A stretch of DNA of 42,290 nt from Alphaproteobacteria bacterium (GTDB taxonomy: Bacteria > Pseudomonadota > Alphaproteobacteria > SHVZ01): assembly GCA_016869285.1 (NCBI GenBank), contig VGEN01000022.1, positions 1-42,290 on the forward strand, in the 5' to 3' direction. The notes below the pieces were generated by a model, which ran no database searches, had not been told where the DNA came from, and was given only the letters and a program-made list of their open reading frames with translations. How positions within the stretch are numbered: position 1 is the stretch's first letter; every line of letters starts with the position of its first letter. Below are positions 14,887 through 22,884 of this stretch, piece by piece. A program made the translations under genes and the position numbers.

Positions 14887-15855
14887 ATGGCCCATCATCA
14901 CTCCAAGGTCCTGATCATCGGCGCCGGCGCCGCCGGCTACACGGCCGCGATCTACGCCGCCCGCGCCAACCTGCACCCGATCGTGGTCCAAGGCCTGCAG
15001 CCAGGCGGCCAGATGACGATCACCACCGACGTCGAGAACTATCCCGGCTTCGCCGATGTGATCCAGGGTCCCTGGCTCATGGAGCAGATGGGCAGGCAGG
15101 CCGAGCATGTCGGCGCCAAGCTGATCTTCGACACCATCACCTCCTGCGATCTGTCGAAGCGGCCCTACCGCGCCGTCGGCGATTCCGGCGACGTCTACAC
15201 CGGCGATACGGTGATCATTGCCACCGGCGCGCAGGCGCGGTGGCTCGGGATTCCGTCGGAGGAGAGGTATCGCGGCTTCGGCGTCTCCGCCTGCGCCACC
15301 TGCGACGGCTTCTTCTTCCGCGGCAAAGAGGTCGCGATCGTCGGCGGTGGCAACACCGCGGTCGAGGAGGCGATCTACCTGACCAACCACGCGACCAAGG
15401 TCACGATGGTCCACCGGCGCGACCGCTTCCGCGCCGAGAAGATCATGCAGGACCGGCTCTTCGCCAATCCCAAGATCAAGGTCATCTGGAACTCGGTGGT
15501 CGACGAGATCCAAGGTCCGACCGACCCGCCAGGCGTCACTGGCCTCAAGATCCGCAACGTCCAGACCGGCGCCGTCTCGGAGCTGAAGGTCGACGGCCTC
15601 TTCGTCGCCATCGGTCACGACCCGGCGACGGCCCTGTTCAAAGGCCAGCTCAAGATCGACGAGGGCGGCTACATCGTCACCAAGCCCGACTCGACTGCGA
15701 CCCAGCTTCCCGGCGTCTTCGCCGCCGGCGATGTCAAGGACAAGGTCTTCCGCCAGGCGGTCACCGCCGCCGGCATGGGCTGCATGGCCGCGCTCGAGGC
15801 CGAGCGCTTCCTCGCTGCCGAGGAATTCGCCCACGTCCACGCCGCCGCGCAGTAG
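14887..15855 (+). CDS. trxB: Thioredoxin reductase
   Basis: Cytoplasmic flavoenzyme of 322 residues that passes electrons from NADPH to thioredoxin. The FAD-binding GAGAAGYTAAIYAARA lies at 12-27. The redox-active disulfide is C136 and C139 in SACATCDG. The NADPH-binding GGGNTAVEEA follows, and the second FAD motif is GVFAAGDVKDKVFRQAVTAA. Length and order are those of bacterial low-molecular-weight TrxB. The ATG at 14887 matches the family N-terminus, with a short His stretch; the open frame continues upstream into the vapB promoter but has no support there. The Shine-Dalgarno is poor. A LysR gene follows after 24 bases. Confidence 0.97.
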   Translation: MAHHHSKVLIIGAGAAGYTAAIYAARANLHPIVVQGLQPGGQMTITTDVENYPGFADVIQGPWLMEQMGRQAEHVGAKLIFDTITSCDLSKRPYRAVGDSGDVYTGDTVIIATGAQARWLGIPSEERYRGFGVSACATCDGFFFRGKEVAIVGGGNTAVEEAIYLTNHATKVTMVHRRDRFRAEKIMQDRLFANPKIKVIWNSVVDEIQGPTDPPGVTGLKIRNVQTGAVSELKVDGLFVAIGHDPATALFKGQLKIDEGGYIVTKPDSTATQLPGVFAAGDVKDKVFRQAVTAAGMGCMAALEAERFLAAEEFAHVHAAAQ

Positions 15856-15879
15856 GCGGCCGCGTCCGGCGCTCGTGCC

Positions 15880-16761
15880 ATGATGGACTGGGACAAGCTC
15901 CGGGTCTTCCACGCGGTTGCCGAGGCCGGCAGCCTGACCCATGCGGGCGAGGTCCTGAATCTCTCGCAGTCGGCGGTCAGCCGCCAGATCAGCGCGCTCG
16001 AGGAGTCGCTCGGCGTACCGTTGTTCCACCGCCATGCGCGCGGCCTGATGCTGACCGAGCAGGGCGACCAGCTCTACCAGACCGCCAAGGAGATCTTCAC
16101 CAAGCTCGCCATGGCGGAAGCCATGCTGGTCGAAGGCCGCGAGACGCCGAAGGGCCCGCTCAAGGTCACCACCACCGTCGCCTTCGGCAGCCAGTGGTTG
16201 ACGCCGAGGCTCAAGAGCTTCCTCGATCTCTATCCGGATATCGCCCTGACCCTGCTTCTCGACGACGACGACCTCGACCTCTCGATGCGCGAGGCCGATG
16301 TCGCGATCCGCATGTCGCCCGAGCGCCAGCCGGACCTGATCCAGCGTCACCTGACGACGATCTCGACCTCGCTCTACGCCGCACCCGGCTATCTCAAGGA
16401 GCACGGGCTGCCGGAATCGATCGAGGACCTCGCCAACCATCGCCTCGTCGTCTATGGCGAGGATGGGCATCCGCCCTTCCCCGACGTCAACTGGCTGCTG
16501 CGCCTTGCCAACGCCGCCGGCGCCGCGCGCCACACGCTGACCATCAACGACACTAACGGCATCTTCCGCGCGCTCGAAGACGGGCTCGGCATCGGCTCGC
16601 TGCCCGACTACATCGTGCCGGAGGATGGCTCGCTGATCCGCGTGCTGACCCAGGTCGACGGACCCAAGGTGCCGGCGTACTTCCTCTACCCCGAGGAGCT
16701 GCGGCACTCGAAGCGCATCGCCGTGCTTCGCGACTTCCTCCTGAAGCAGGTCGAAGCCTGA
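15880..16761 (+). CDS. LysR-family transcriptional regulator
   Basis: DNA-binding regulator of 293 residues. The N-terminal winged helix reads LRVFHAVAEAGSLTHAGEVL then LSQSAVSRQISALEESLGVP, and a substrate-binding domain covers about 95-290. The start is the double ATG at 15880/15883. Directly behind trxB in the same direction, it may be co-transcribed and could act on redox or neighbouring genes; the effector is unknown. Unlike most LysR genes it is not divergent from its presumed target. Confidence 0.9.
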   Translation: MMDWDKLRVFHAVAEAGSLTHAGEVLNLSQSAVSRQISALEESLGVPLFHRHARGLMLTEQGDQLYQTAKEIFTKLAMAEAMLVEGRETPKGPLKVTTTVAFGSQWLTPRLKSFLDLYPDIALTLLLDDDDLDLSMREADVAIRMSPERQPDLIQRHLTTISTSLYAAPGYLKEHGLPESIEDLANHRLVVYGEDGHPPFPDVNWLLRLANAAGAARHTLTINDTNGIFRALEDGLGIGSLPDYIVPEDGSLIRVLTQVDGPKVPAYFLYPEELRHSKRIAVLRDFLLKQVEA

Positions 16762-17016
16762 GCCAAGCTCGCGGCCGGCGAGCCTGTCTCGGCCTGAGGT
16801 CGACGACGTTTCGTCTGGTGATTCGCTCGTTTCGGCGCGACCGCCGGCGTTGTTTTCTGATCGGAAACTCGACTCGGCCGATGACGAGCATGGCGCCCCG
16901 TCCTCGCTTCGTCTCGGCCTCGGTTGTAAAGGGCAGAAACTACAGAGAATTTTGGGAGAACACGGCGGCCGCCGAAGCTATGCGTTTTCTGCATACCGGC
17001 GTTGCCGACACGCTCA
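16762..17016. other. Gene-free stretch before the sRNA promoter
   Basis: Part of the longest intergenic gap of the window (16762-17209). Base composition drifts toward AT after about 16900, for example AGAATTTTGGGAG. A 69-codon open frame at 16818-17027 has no Shine-Dalgarno and no protein-like character. I see no terminator for the LysR gene. Confidence 0.5.
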
Positions 17017-17044
17017 TTGTTTCTTAAGCTATCAGGCCTAAAAT
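17017..17044 (+). promoter_or_regulatory. Candidate promoter of the small RNA gene
   Basis: -35 TTGTTT (17017-17022), 16 bases, then -10 TAAAAT (17039-17044, five of six matches), set in an AT-rich island that stands out from the surrounding GC-rich DNA. Start of transcription is expected near 17051. Confidence 0.5.
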
Positions 17045-17050
17045 TTATTG

Positions 17051-17181
17051 CGTTGAATGCTGAGTTCTCAGCATCTCAGCCCCTGGGCTCCCTGCCTGGG
17101 GAAGGGTCCTTCGGGATCCTACGTCTCCCAGACGTGAAGCCTCCCTGTTCAACTGCCGGACCTTCGGGTCCGGCTTTTTTT
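17051..17181 (+). ncRNA. Candidate trans-acting small RNA with repeated CUCCC motifs
   Basis: About 131 bases between a promoter and a strong terminator, with no open frame. It folds as a string of local hairpins: 17057-17074 (ATGCTGAG, TT, CTCAGCAT); 17080-17101 (CCCC/GGGG with CTCCC in the loop); 17103-17120 (AGGGTCC, TTCG, GGATCCT); 17121-17135 (ACGTCT, CCC, AGACGT); a single-stranded GAAGCCTCCCTGTTCAACT; then the terminator. CUCCC occurs three times, twice in or at loops and once in the unpaired stretch, and is complementary to the GGGAG of Shine-Dalgarno sites. Alphaproteobacteria are known to carry sRNAs with CCUCC-type anti-SD loops (the CcsR/'cuckoo' group). Whether this belongs to that group or is new I cannot tell. 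Confidence 0.6.
17155..17181 (+). terminator. Rho-independent terminator of the sRNA
   Basis: A perfect 8-base stem GCCGGACC/GGTCCGGC closes a TTCG loop and is followed by seven T. It is the best intrinsic terminator in the window. The T run is on the plus strand, so it does not serve the convergent msrP gene. Confidence 0.92.
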
Positions 17182-17209
17182 GCTTCCAAGAAACTTCGGG
17201 GCGTCCCGC

Positions 17210-18166
17210 TCAGGCCCAAAGGCGCTCCTTCTCCAGGCCCTTGTAGAGGTCGCCGACGAACTCGCCATAACCGTTGAAGATCCGGGTCGGCACCCTTTCG
17301 TTGGTGCCGAGCATGCGCTCGGATTCCTGGCTCCAGCGCGGGTGCGGGAACGCCGGGTTCACATTCGCCCAGAAGCCGTACTCGCTGCCCTGTACCGTCT
17401 CCCAGAAGGTCGCCGGCCGGGTCTCGGCGAAGTCGAGCTTCACGATCGACTTCACCGACTTGAAGCCGTATTTCCACGGCGCCACGAGCCTCAGCGGGGC
17501 GCCATTCTGCTTCGGCATCGGCTTGCCGTAGATGCCGGTGCCGATGAAGGCGAGATCGTTGTTCGCCTCGGCCATGGTCAGGCCCTCGACATAGGGCCAG
17601 GGATACCAGAACTGCTTCTGCCCGGGCGCCATCGCCGCATCGTGGAAGGTCGACATTACGACGTACTTCGCCGAGCCGAGCGGCCTGGCGAAGTCGACCA
17701 GCGCCTTCAGCGGGAAGCCGCTCCACGGGACCGCCATCGCCCAAGCCTCGACGCAGCGATGGCGATAGAGACGCTCCTCGAGCGGCATCTTCGACAGCAG
17801 ATCGTCGATATCGACCTTCATCGGCTTCTCGACCAGCCCGCCGATCGACAGCGTCCATGGGCGGATCTTCAGGTCCTGGGCGGCCTTCGAGATCGTCTTG
17901 TGCGAGCCGAACTCATAGAAGTTGTTGTAGGTGGTCGCTTCCTTCTCGTCGGTCAGCGGCCGGTCGAGCTTGTACTTCTCGTTGCGCTTGAGCGGGTAGA
18001 GCTTGGCCGACGGATCGTCGGTGGCACGCTGGGCGCGCGCCGATGCCGGCAGCAGCATCGACCCCGCCGCGAGGCCTGCAACGAGCTGCCGGCGGTTCAG
18101 ATAAGCCGATTCGTCGGTGGCAGCGCTTTCCTTGAGATGCCAGCCCGGCCTGCGATGCACCCACAT
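17210..18166 (-). CDS. msrP: Protein-methionine-sulfoxide reductase catalytic subunit MsrP
   Basis: Periplasmic molybdenum enzyme of 318 residues that repairs oxidised methionine in envelope proteins. A twin-arginine signal (NRRQLVAG at 24-31, then a hydrophobic stretch and ASARA) directs folded export. The molybdopterin-domain cysteine is C138 in RHRCVEAWAMAVPWSGFPL, and the C-terminal NGAPLRLVAPWKYGFKSVK is typical of the YedY fold. The ATG at 18166 has GGAG seven bases upstream. The membrane heme partner MsrQ, usually the next gene, is absent; downstream lies the sRNA terminator. Confidence 0.93.
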   Translation of the reverse strand: MWVHRRPGWHLKESAATDESAYLNRRQLVAGLAAGSMLLPASARAQRATDDPSAKLYPLKRNEKYKLDRPLTDEKEATTYNNFYEFGSHKTISKAAQDLKIRPWTLSIGGLVEKPMKVDIDDLLSKMPLEERLYRHRCVEAWAMAVPWSGFPLKALVDFARPLGSAKYVVMSTFHDAAMAPGQKQFWYPWPYVEGLTMAEANNDLAFIGTGIYGKPMPKQNGAPLRLVAPWKYGFKSVKSIVKLDFAETRPATFWETVQGSEYGFWANVNPAFPHPRWSQESERMLGTNERVPTRIFNGYGEFVGDLYKGLEKERLWA

Positions 18167-18237
18167 GAGACTGCTCCGTAACTCGGTTCCGCCCCCGTCC
18201 GTTCGGACGCTAGGCCTGCCCGGTTACAGGGTCAACG

Positions 18238-18699
18238 TCACGTCAGCGAGAGCTTCATCCCGACATGGCTGGCGACGAAGCCGAGCCGCTCGTAGAAGCG
18301 GTGCGCATCCGGCCGCGAGGCGTCGGTGGTGAGCTGAACCAGACCGCAGCCCGCCTCTCGCGCCCGCTCGATCGCCGCGAGGAAGAGTCGCTCGCCGATC
18401 CTCTCGCCCCGCCGCGCCTCGTCGACGCGAACGCCTTCGATCTGCGCTCGGGACATGCCGAGACGGGTGAGCCCCGGTATCAGGGTGAGCTGCAGGCAGC
18501 CGACGACCCGGCCCTCGATCTCGGCGACCAGGATCTCGTTGCCCTTCTGCGCCTCGACCTCGGCGAAGGCGAGCCGATACGCCTCGGGCAGCGGTTCGGC
18601 ATAGCGTTCTCGCGTCCGGCCGAGCGGATCGTCGGCCAGCATGCGCACGATCGCCGGCAGGTCGTCGCTAGTGGCCCGCCGGATTGCCAGCCCGCTCAA
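18238..18699 (-). CDS. GNAT-family N-acetyltransferase
   Basis: A 153-residue acetyltransferase of the common bacterial type: LAIRRATSDDLPAIVRMLAD at the start, GRVVGCLQLTLIPGLTRLG, then VRVDEARRGERIGERLFLAA (acetyl-CoA binding), GLVQLTTDASRPDAHRFYER and LGFVASHVGMKL. I take the TTG at 18699 as start. It overlaps the stop of the upstream OGT frame (TTGA), has GAGGGG just before it, and no ATG or GTG fits the family N-terminus. Translation would be coupled to the OGT gene, so the nonsense codon in that gene may lower its expression. Confidence 0.82.
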   Translation of the reverse strand: MSGLAIRRATSDDLPAIVRMLADDPLGRTRERYAEPLPEAYRLAFAEVEAQKGNEILVAEIEGRVVGCLQLTLIPGLTRLGMSRAQIEGVRVDEARRGERIGERLFLAAIERAREAGCGLVQLTTDASRPDAHRFYERLGFVASHVGMKLSLT

Positions 18700-20552
18700 A
18701 GCCCCCTCACCATGTGTCGATAGGCTCGCTCCAGATGCCGCGCCTTCAAGCGCGCATCGAAGAGCGGCGAGGTAAGGAAGTCCCGGCGCAGCCGCGCACG
18801 GCGCTCCGCGAGGGCCGGGAGATCGCCGGCGAGGCGTCGCGCAATGGCGACGAATTCGTCTTCCGACCGTGCGACCAGATCGGGATGGCCGGCATGGATT
18901 GCGAGCGTCGCCCCCCAGCGGCCGACCATGAAGCGATCGGCCAGCGTTACCACGGGCACGCCCTGGCACATCGCCTCGAAGGTCGTCATGCCGCCGGAGT
19001 AGGGAAAGGTGTCGAGGCCGATATCGATCCGGTCGTAGAGGGAGAGGAGGTCGCGATGCGCATGCAGATAGCCGCCGATCAGATCCAGGCGCTCCGGCCC
19101 GACCCCGGCCTCGGCAAAGCATATGCGGATGCGCTCGATCAGGCGCCGGCTCGCCAGCATCGGCGCCTTGATGAGCAGGCGTGAGCCGGGGACTGCCGCC
19201 AGCGTCCTCGCCCATAGCGCCAGCACGCGATCGTTGAGCTTCGCCGAGTTGTTGAGCGAACCGAAGGTGACATGGCCCGCGGCGAGCGCCGGAAGCGGCG
19301 CCACGGCGGGAATATCCGCGGGAAGCTCGTGCAGCGGGAAGGACGGCAGCCGGAGATAGCGCTCGACGGCGCGCTCGTCGGCATTCCGAGGGCTGAGAAC
19401 CGCGTCGGTGACCAGATAGTCGAACGCCGCCATGCCGCTGGTCGCGGTGTCGTGGAAGGCTATCTGCACCGGCGCCGGCTGGAGCGCGGCGACCGGCCAG
19501 GCGACCGGATCGTAGCGGCCGGCAAGGATGACGAGGATGTCGACACCGGCCGCGCGGACCGCCTCCGCCATCCGGTCCGGCGGCCAGCCGCGCATGTCGA
19601 CCCAACGGTCTCAGGCCGCTTCGAGGCGGCGGCTCGTCCGGTCGGGATCGCGCACATGCGCGAAGAGGCTGATCGCGAAGGCGTGCCGGTCATGCGCCTC
19701 CAGCAGCCGCGCCGTCACGGCGGCGGTCGGGTGATCGAAGAAGCCCGATGAGAGATAGGCGACGTGAATGCGCTCGCCGGCCGGCGAGCGCCGCGGCGGG
19801 CGTGGCCGCTCGGGCACGTGCCGTCTCGCGAAGTCGAGGTGGCGGGCGAAGCGGGCTGCCTCGCTCGCTTCCGGCTCGTAGAGCAGCGCCAGCAGATAGG
19901 CGCGCTCGTTCCGCATCGACGGCTCGATGGCGATGATCCGGTCATAGACGCGGAGCGCTGCCGTGATCTCGCCCTGGTCGCGGCGCAGCTCGGCCAGCGG
20001 CGCCAGCAGCCACGGGTGCGCCGGCGTCATCGCGACCGCACGCCTGAGGCAGCGATCGACCCGATCGAAATCGAGGCGGGCGAGGTGCCGCTGGACGATC
20101 GACACCCAGGCTGCAACATCGCCTGCATCGAGGGCCAGTGCCCGCTCGAGGAAACTTTCGGCGAGATCCTGCTCGCCGCCGACGGCCAGGATGTGCGCGA
20201 AGCGCGATGCCGTGCGCGCATCGCCCGGCGCCAATGCCAGAGCCCGGCGGAAGGCGGTGAGCGATTCCTTGCGGCGGCCGGCAAGCGCGCGCACGGCGGC
20301 GAGCCGCGCATGGCTGTCGGCAAGGTCCGGGCGCAGCGTCGCGGCCGCCGCGGCGGGAATCAGCGCGGCTCCGGCCTCGCCCCGGTCGGCCAGGTCGAGG
20401 GCAATCACGGTCCAGGCCGCGGCATCCGAGGGAACCTCGATGACCGCTTTCCGCCACGCCGCGAAGGCGCCGGCATGATCGCCGCGCGCGCTCAGCGCAC
20501 GCGCGATCATCGGCCAAAGAGGGGACGTCTTCAGGTTCGGCGCCTGGGTCAT
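18696..20552 (-). pseudogene. TPR/OGT-domain glycosyltransferase interrupted by one in-frame UGA
   Basis: A 618-codon frame with the same architecture as the protein at 7.4-9.4 kb. TPR-like helices cover about 1-250 (for example SLTAFRRALALAPGDARTAS). The OGT domain begins with HVAYLSSGFFDHPTAAVTAR and continues through RYDPVAWPVAALQPAPVQIA, GSLNNSAKLND and DTFPYSGGMTTFEAMCQGVP. Codon 314 (19613-19611) is UGA, between RRLEAA and DRWVDMRGWPP. Frame and homology continue unbroken on both sides, so it is a single nonsense codon, not a frameshift. Five codons later an ATG (19595) could restart a 299-residue fragment but has no Shine-Dalgarno. A recent mutation, a sequencing error or readthrough are all possible; the split falls inside the catalytic domain, so two separate working subunits are unlikely. 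Confidence 0.8.
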
Positions 20553-20635
20553 CGGCGCGGATGATACATTCGGCCGCCGGCAGAAACGTCTATACTTCTG
20601 GTAGTATCGATTGAGCCACGCTGGAGGGCGATACC

Positions 20636-20944
20636 ATGTTCTTCAAGCGGGTGTTCCCGTTCGCGCTTTACATTTTTCCGGCGCTTCTAATCTCGTCGGC
20701 GGCCCGCAACCTCTACCTCGACTGGTGTGGACCCGTGACCTATTGGGAAGCGGACCTTTTCGGTTCCTGCTCCAAAGCGATCGGGATCCTGATCCAGTTC
20801 GCCGTGGTGCTTAGCCCGATGATGGTTCTGCGATATGTCGCGCCGAGCGCCTTCGAGTTCTACTTCGGCAAACGCCGCCTGACGGGGTCCCTCAAACAGA
20901 ACGGCGCCGGATCCGTGGATCCGGCGCCGCCTCGCGCTCCGTAA
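20636..20944 (+). CDS. Small membrane protein of unknown function
   Basis: A 102-residue protein with two predicted membrane helices, about 5-27 (FPFALYIFPALLISSAARNL) and 48-68 (AIGILIQFAVVLSPMMVLRY), joined by a loop with two cysteines (C31 and C45). The start is well supported: GGAGGG lies seven bases before the ATG, and TATACT at 20591-20596 could be a -10 box. The last 16 residues (QNGAGSVDPAPPRAP) are encoded by a 13-base inverted repeat and look like a read-through tail. I do not recognise a family. Confidence 0.65.
   Translation: MFFKRVFPFALYIFPALLISSAARNLYLDWCGPVTYWEADLFGSCSKAIGILIQFAVVLSPMMVLRYVAPSAFEFYFGKRRLTGSLKQNGAGSVDPAPPRAP
20902..20929. terminator. Perfect 13-base inverted repeat, possible two-way terminator
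   Basis: CGGCGCCGGATCC, GT, GGATCCGGCGCCG. It lies between two convergent genes, inside the last codons of the small membrane protein. There is no T run on either side, so termination would depend on the very stable stem alone or on Rho. Confidence 0.5.
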
Positions 20945-20970
20945 GTCAGGGGCCGTTCGGGGGGAAGAAC

Positions 20971-22491
20971 TCAGCCCTTGTCGATGCGGAGCGCAATGAA
21001 GCGCATCTCGCCCTGGCGGTCGACCAGCAGCAGCACGGACTTCCGCCCGGCCTGGCGTGCCTTCTCGACCTTGCTTCTGATGTCGGCCGGGGTCTTGACC
21101 TCCTCCTGGCCCACCTCGACGATGATATCTCCGGGCCGCACGCCCTTCTCCGCTGCGGGTCCGTTCTGAATCACCTCTGTCACAACGACGCCGGCACTTG
21201 TGTTCTGGTCGATGTCGAACTTCTGCCGGAGTTCCGGTGAAATCGGCGCCAACACGACGCCGAGCGCGTCGACCTTGGCTTGGTTTGAGCGCGGGTTCTG
21301 GCCGGGATCGGCCCTGGCCGGGACTGCGGCTACCTGCTCGGCCTCCTCCAGCTCGCCGACCCTGACCGTCACGGTCATCGGCTTGCCGTCGCGCCAGATG
21401 GCGACCGGAACGTCCTTGTTGACGCCGGTTTCCGCGACCACACGCTGCAGGCGACGGGTGTCCTGGACCTCCTTGCCGTCGAAGCTGAGGATGACGTCGC
21501 CCTGGCGCAGCTTGGCCTTCTCGGCCGGGCCGTTCTCGGCAACCGAGGCGATCATCGCGCCGCGCGCCTTGCCGAGACCGAGGGACTCGGCGATCTCGTC
21601 GGTGACGCTCTGGATCTTGACGCCGAGCCAGCCGCGCTTGGTCCGACCGAACTCGCGGAGTTGCTCGACCACCGGCCTCGCAAGCGAGGACGGCACCGAG
21701 AAGCCGATGCCGATCGAGCCGCCGGTCGGCGAGTAGATCGCCGTGTTCACGCCGATGACCTCGCCCTGCATGTTGAACAGCGGGCCGCCGGAATTGCCTT
21801 TGTTGATCGAGGCATCGGTCTGGATGAAGTCGTCATAGGGCCCGGAATTGATGTCGCGCGCCCGCGCCGAGACGATGCCGGCCGTGACCGAGCCGCCGAG
21901 GCCGAAGGGATTGCCGATCGCCAGCACCCAGTCGCCGACCCGCGCCTCGGACGAGTCGCCGAATTTCACCATCGGCAGCTTCTTGCTGCCGGGCTCGATC
22001 TTGAGCAGCGCTAGATCGGTCTTCGGGTCCTTGCCGACCAGCTTGGCTTTGAACTCGGTGTCGTCCTGCAGCTTGACGGTGATGCCGTCGGCATCGGCGC
22101 CGTCGATGACGTGGTTGTTGGTGACGACGTAGCCGGCGGCGTCGATGATGAAGCCGGAGCCGAGCGAGGTCGCGCGCCGGGGCCCCTGGTCCGGTCGCTG
22201 GCCGCGATCGAAGAAATCCTTGAAGAACTCCTCGAAGGGCGAGCCCGGCGGGAACTGCGGGATGTCGGGGCCGCGACGCTGGCCCTCGCGCTGCTGCTCG
22301 CCGCCTCGACGCTCCCGGTTGACGGTCTGGGTCGTCGAGATGTTGACCACCGCCGGCAGGAGCTGCTCGGCCAGATCGGCGAAGCTCTCGGGCGGCGTGC
22401 GCGCCGAAGCGTCGAGCGCCGGGACCAGCAGCAGGCCGGCGACGAGCGCCGTCGCCGAATATTTCGAGATGCCGCGAACAAGATCGAGCAC
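20971..22491 (-). CDS. Do-like periplasmic serine protease (DegP/HtrA family)
   Basis: Envelope chaperone-protease of 506 residues. A signal peptide (LVAGLLLVPALDASA) ends near residue 30. The trypsin-like domain carries the triad H127 (VTNNHVIDG), D159 (PKTDLAL) and S234 (GNSGGPLF), with LGSGFIIDAAGYVVTNNHVI ahead. Two PDZ domains follow, marked by GWLGVKIQ and AAEKGVRPGDIIVEV. The GTG at 22491 was chosen since GGAAGGAG stands just upstream and the signal peptide then has normal length; the frame is open 57 codons further. A Q-loop-like insert (RRGGEQQREGQRRGPDIPQF) at 61-80 is typical of proteobacterial Do. It follows the hflK-hflC-DUF2065 genes, together forming a membrane-protein quality-control set. 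Confidence 0.95.
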   Translation of the reverse strand: MLDLVRGISKYSATALVAGLLLVPALDASARTPPESFADLAEQLLPAVVNISTTQTVNRERRGGEQQREGQRRGPDIPQFPPGSPFEEFFKDFFDRGQRPDQGPRRATSLGSGFIIDAAGYVVTNNHVIDGADADGITVKLQDDTEFKAKLVGKDPKTDLALLKIEPGSKKLPMVKFGDSSEARVGDWVLAIGNPFGLGGSVTAGIVSARARDINSGPYDDFIQTDASINKGNSGGPLFNMQGEVIGVNTAIYSPTGGSIGIGFSVPSSLARPVVEQLREFGRTKRGWLGVKIQSVTDEIAESLGLGKARGAMIASVAENGPAEKAKLRQGDVILSFDGKEVQDTRRLQRVVAETGVNKDVPVAIWRDGKPMTVTVRVGELEEAEQVAAVPARADPGQNPRSNQAKVDALGVVLAPISPELRQKFDIDQNTSAGVVVTEVIQNGPAAEKGVRPGDIIVEVGQEEVKTPADIRSKVEKARQAGRKSVLLLVDRQGEMRFIALRIDKG

Positions 22492-22688
22492 GAGAACTCT
22501 CCTTCCGAAGACAGAAAACCTCGTCGAGCCCCGAGGTGCCGCCTGCAGGCCTGACGTGGGTGCGAAGGTCCCAGGAATCAATCCGGGACCCCGCCGCTCT
22601 TCAATCAACAACTGCCTTGTGGTCGAATTATGGCATGGCCGCTCGGCCGCCAGGGAGAGCATTCACAGGCTCGTGACGCCTGACGGTG

Positions 22689-22874
22689 TCAGCCTCGCAC
22701 CAGCCAGACGATCGCCACGCCGATCGCCGCCGCGGCAACGCCGCCGAGCCGGAGCTGGTCTACCGGCAGCGCCAGGACCATAGCCATGGCTCGGCGCATC
22801 GCCTCCGGGAAGAGCGCGTAAAGAGCGCCCTCCAGCGCCAGCACGAGGCCGAGCGCGAGGAGGGCATCCTCCAT
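22689..22874 (-). CDS. DUF2065-family small membrane protein (YjeT-like)
   Basis: A 61-residue protein with two hydrophobic helices: EDALLALGLVLALEGALYAL, then a short loop FPEAMRRAMAM, and LRLGGVAAAAIGVAIVWLVR. Size, the F-P-x-x-x-R-x-x loop and the place directly behind hflC fit DUF2065. The function is not known. It starts 10 bases after hflC and is surely in the hflKC transcript. Confidence 0.88.
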   Translation of the reverse strand: MEDALLALGLVLALEGALYALFPEAMRRAMAMVLALPVDQLRLGGVAAAAIGVAIVWLVRG

Positions 22875-22884
22875 TCCCCGGAGC

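Noticed and set aside
14857..16707. 616-codon open frame on the minus strand
   Set aside because: It is antisense to trxB and lysR, both with complete family motifs.
16818..17027. 69-codon open frame before the sRNA
   Set aside because: No Shine-Dalgarno, no recognisable features, and it runs into the sRNA promoter.
17051..17181. Identity as 6S RNA
   Set aside because: The GAAGCCT...AACTG stretch recalls 6S RNA, but the region folds as separate short hairpins rather than one long rod with a central bubble, and the usual zapA/5-formyl-THF-ligase neighbours are absent.
19560..19613. UGA at codon 314 of the broken OGT gene as a selenocysteine codon
   Set aside because: No convincing stem-loop directly after the UGA, OGT enzymes are not selenoproteins, and no selenium genes are present in the window.
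22563..22590. GGTCCC...GGGACC hairpin before the degP start as a regulatory element
   Set aside because: Short and bulged, and not placed over the Shine-Dalgarno; nothing else supports a thermometer or riboswitch.
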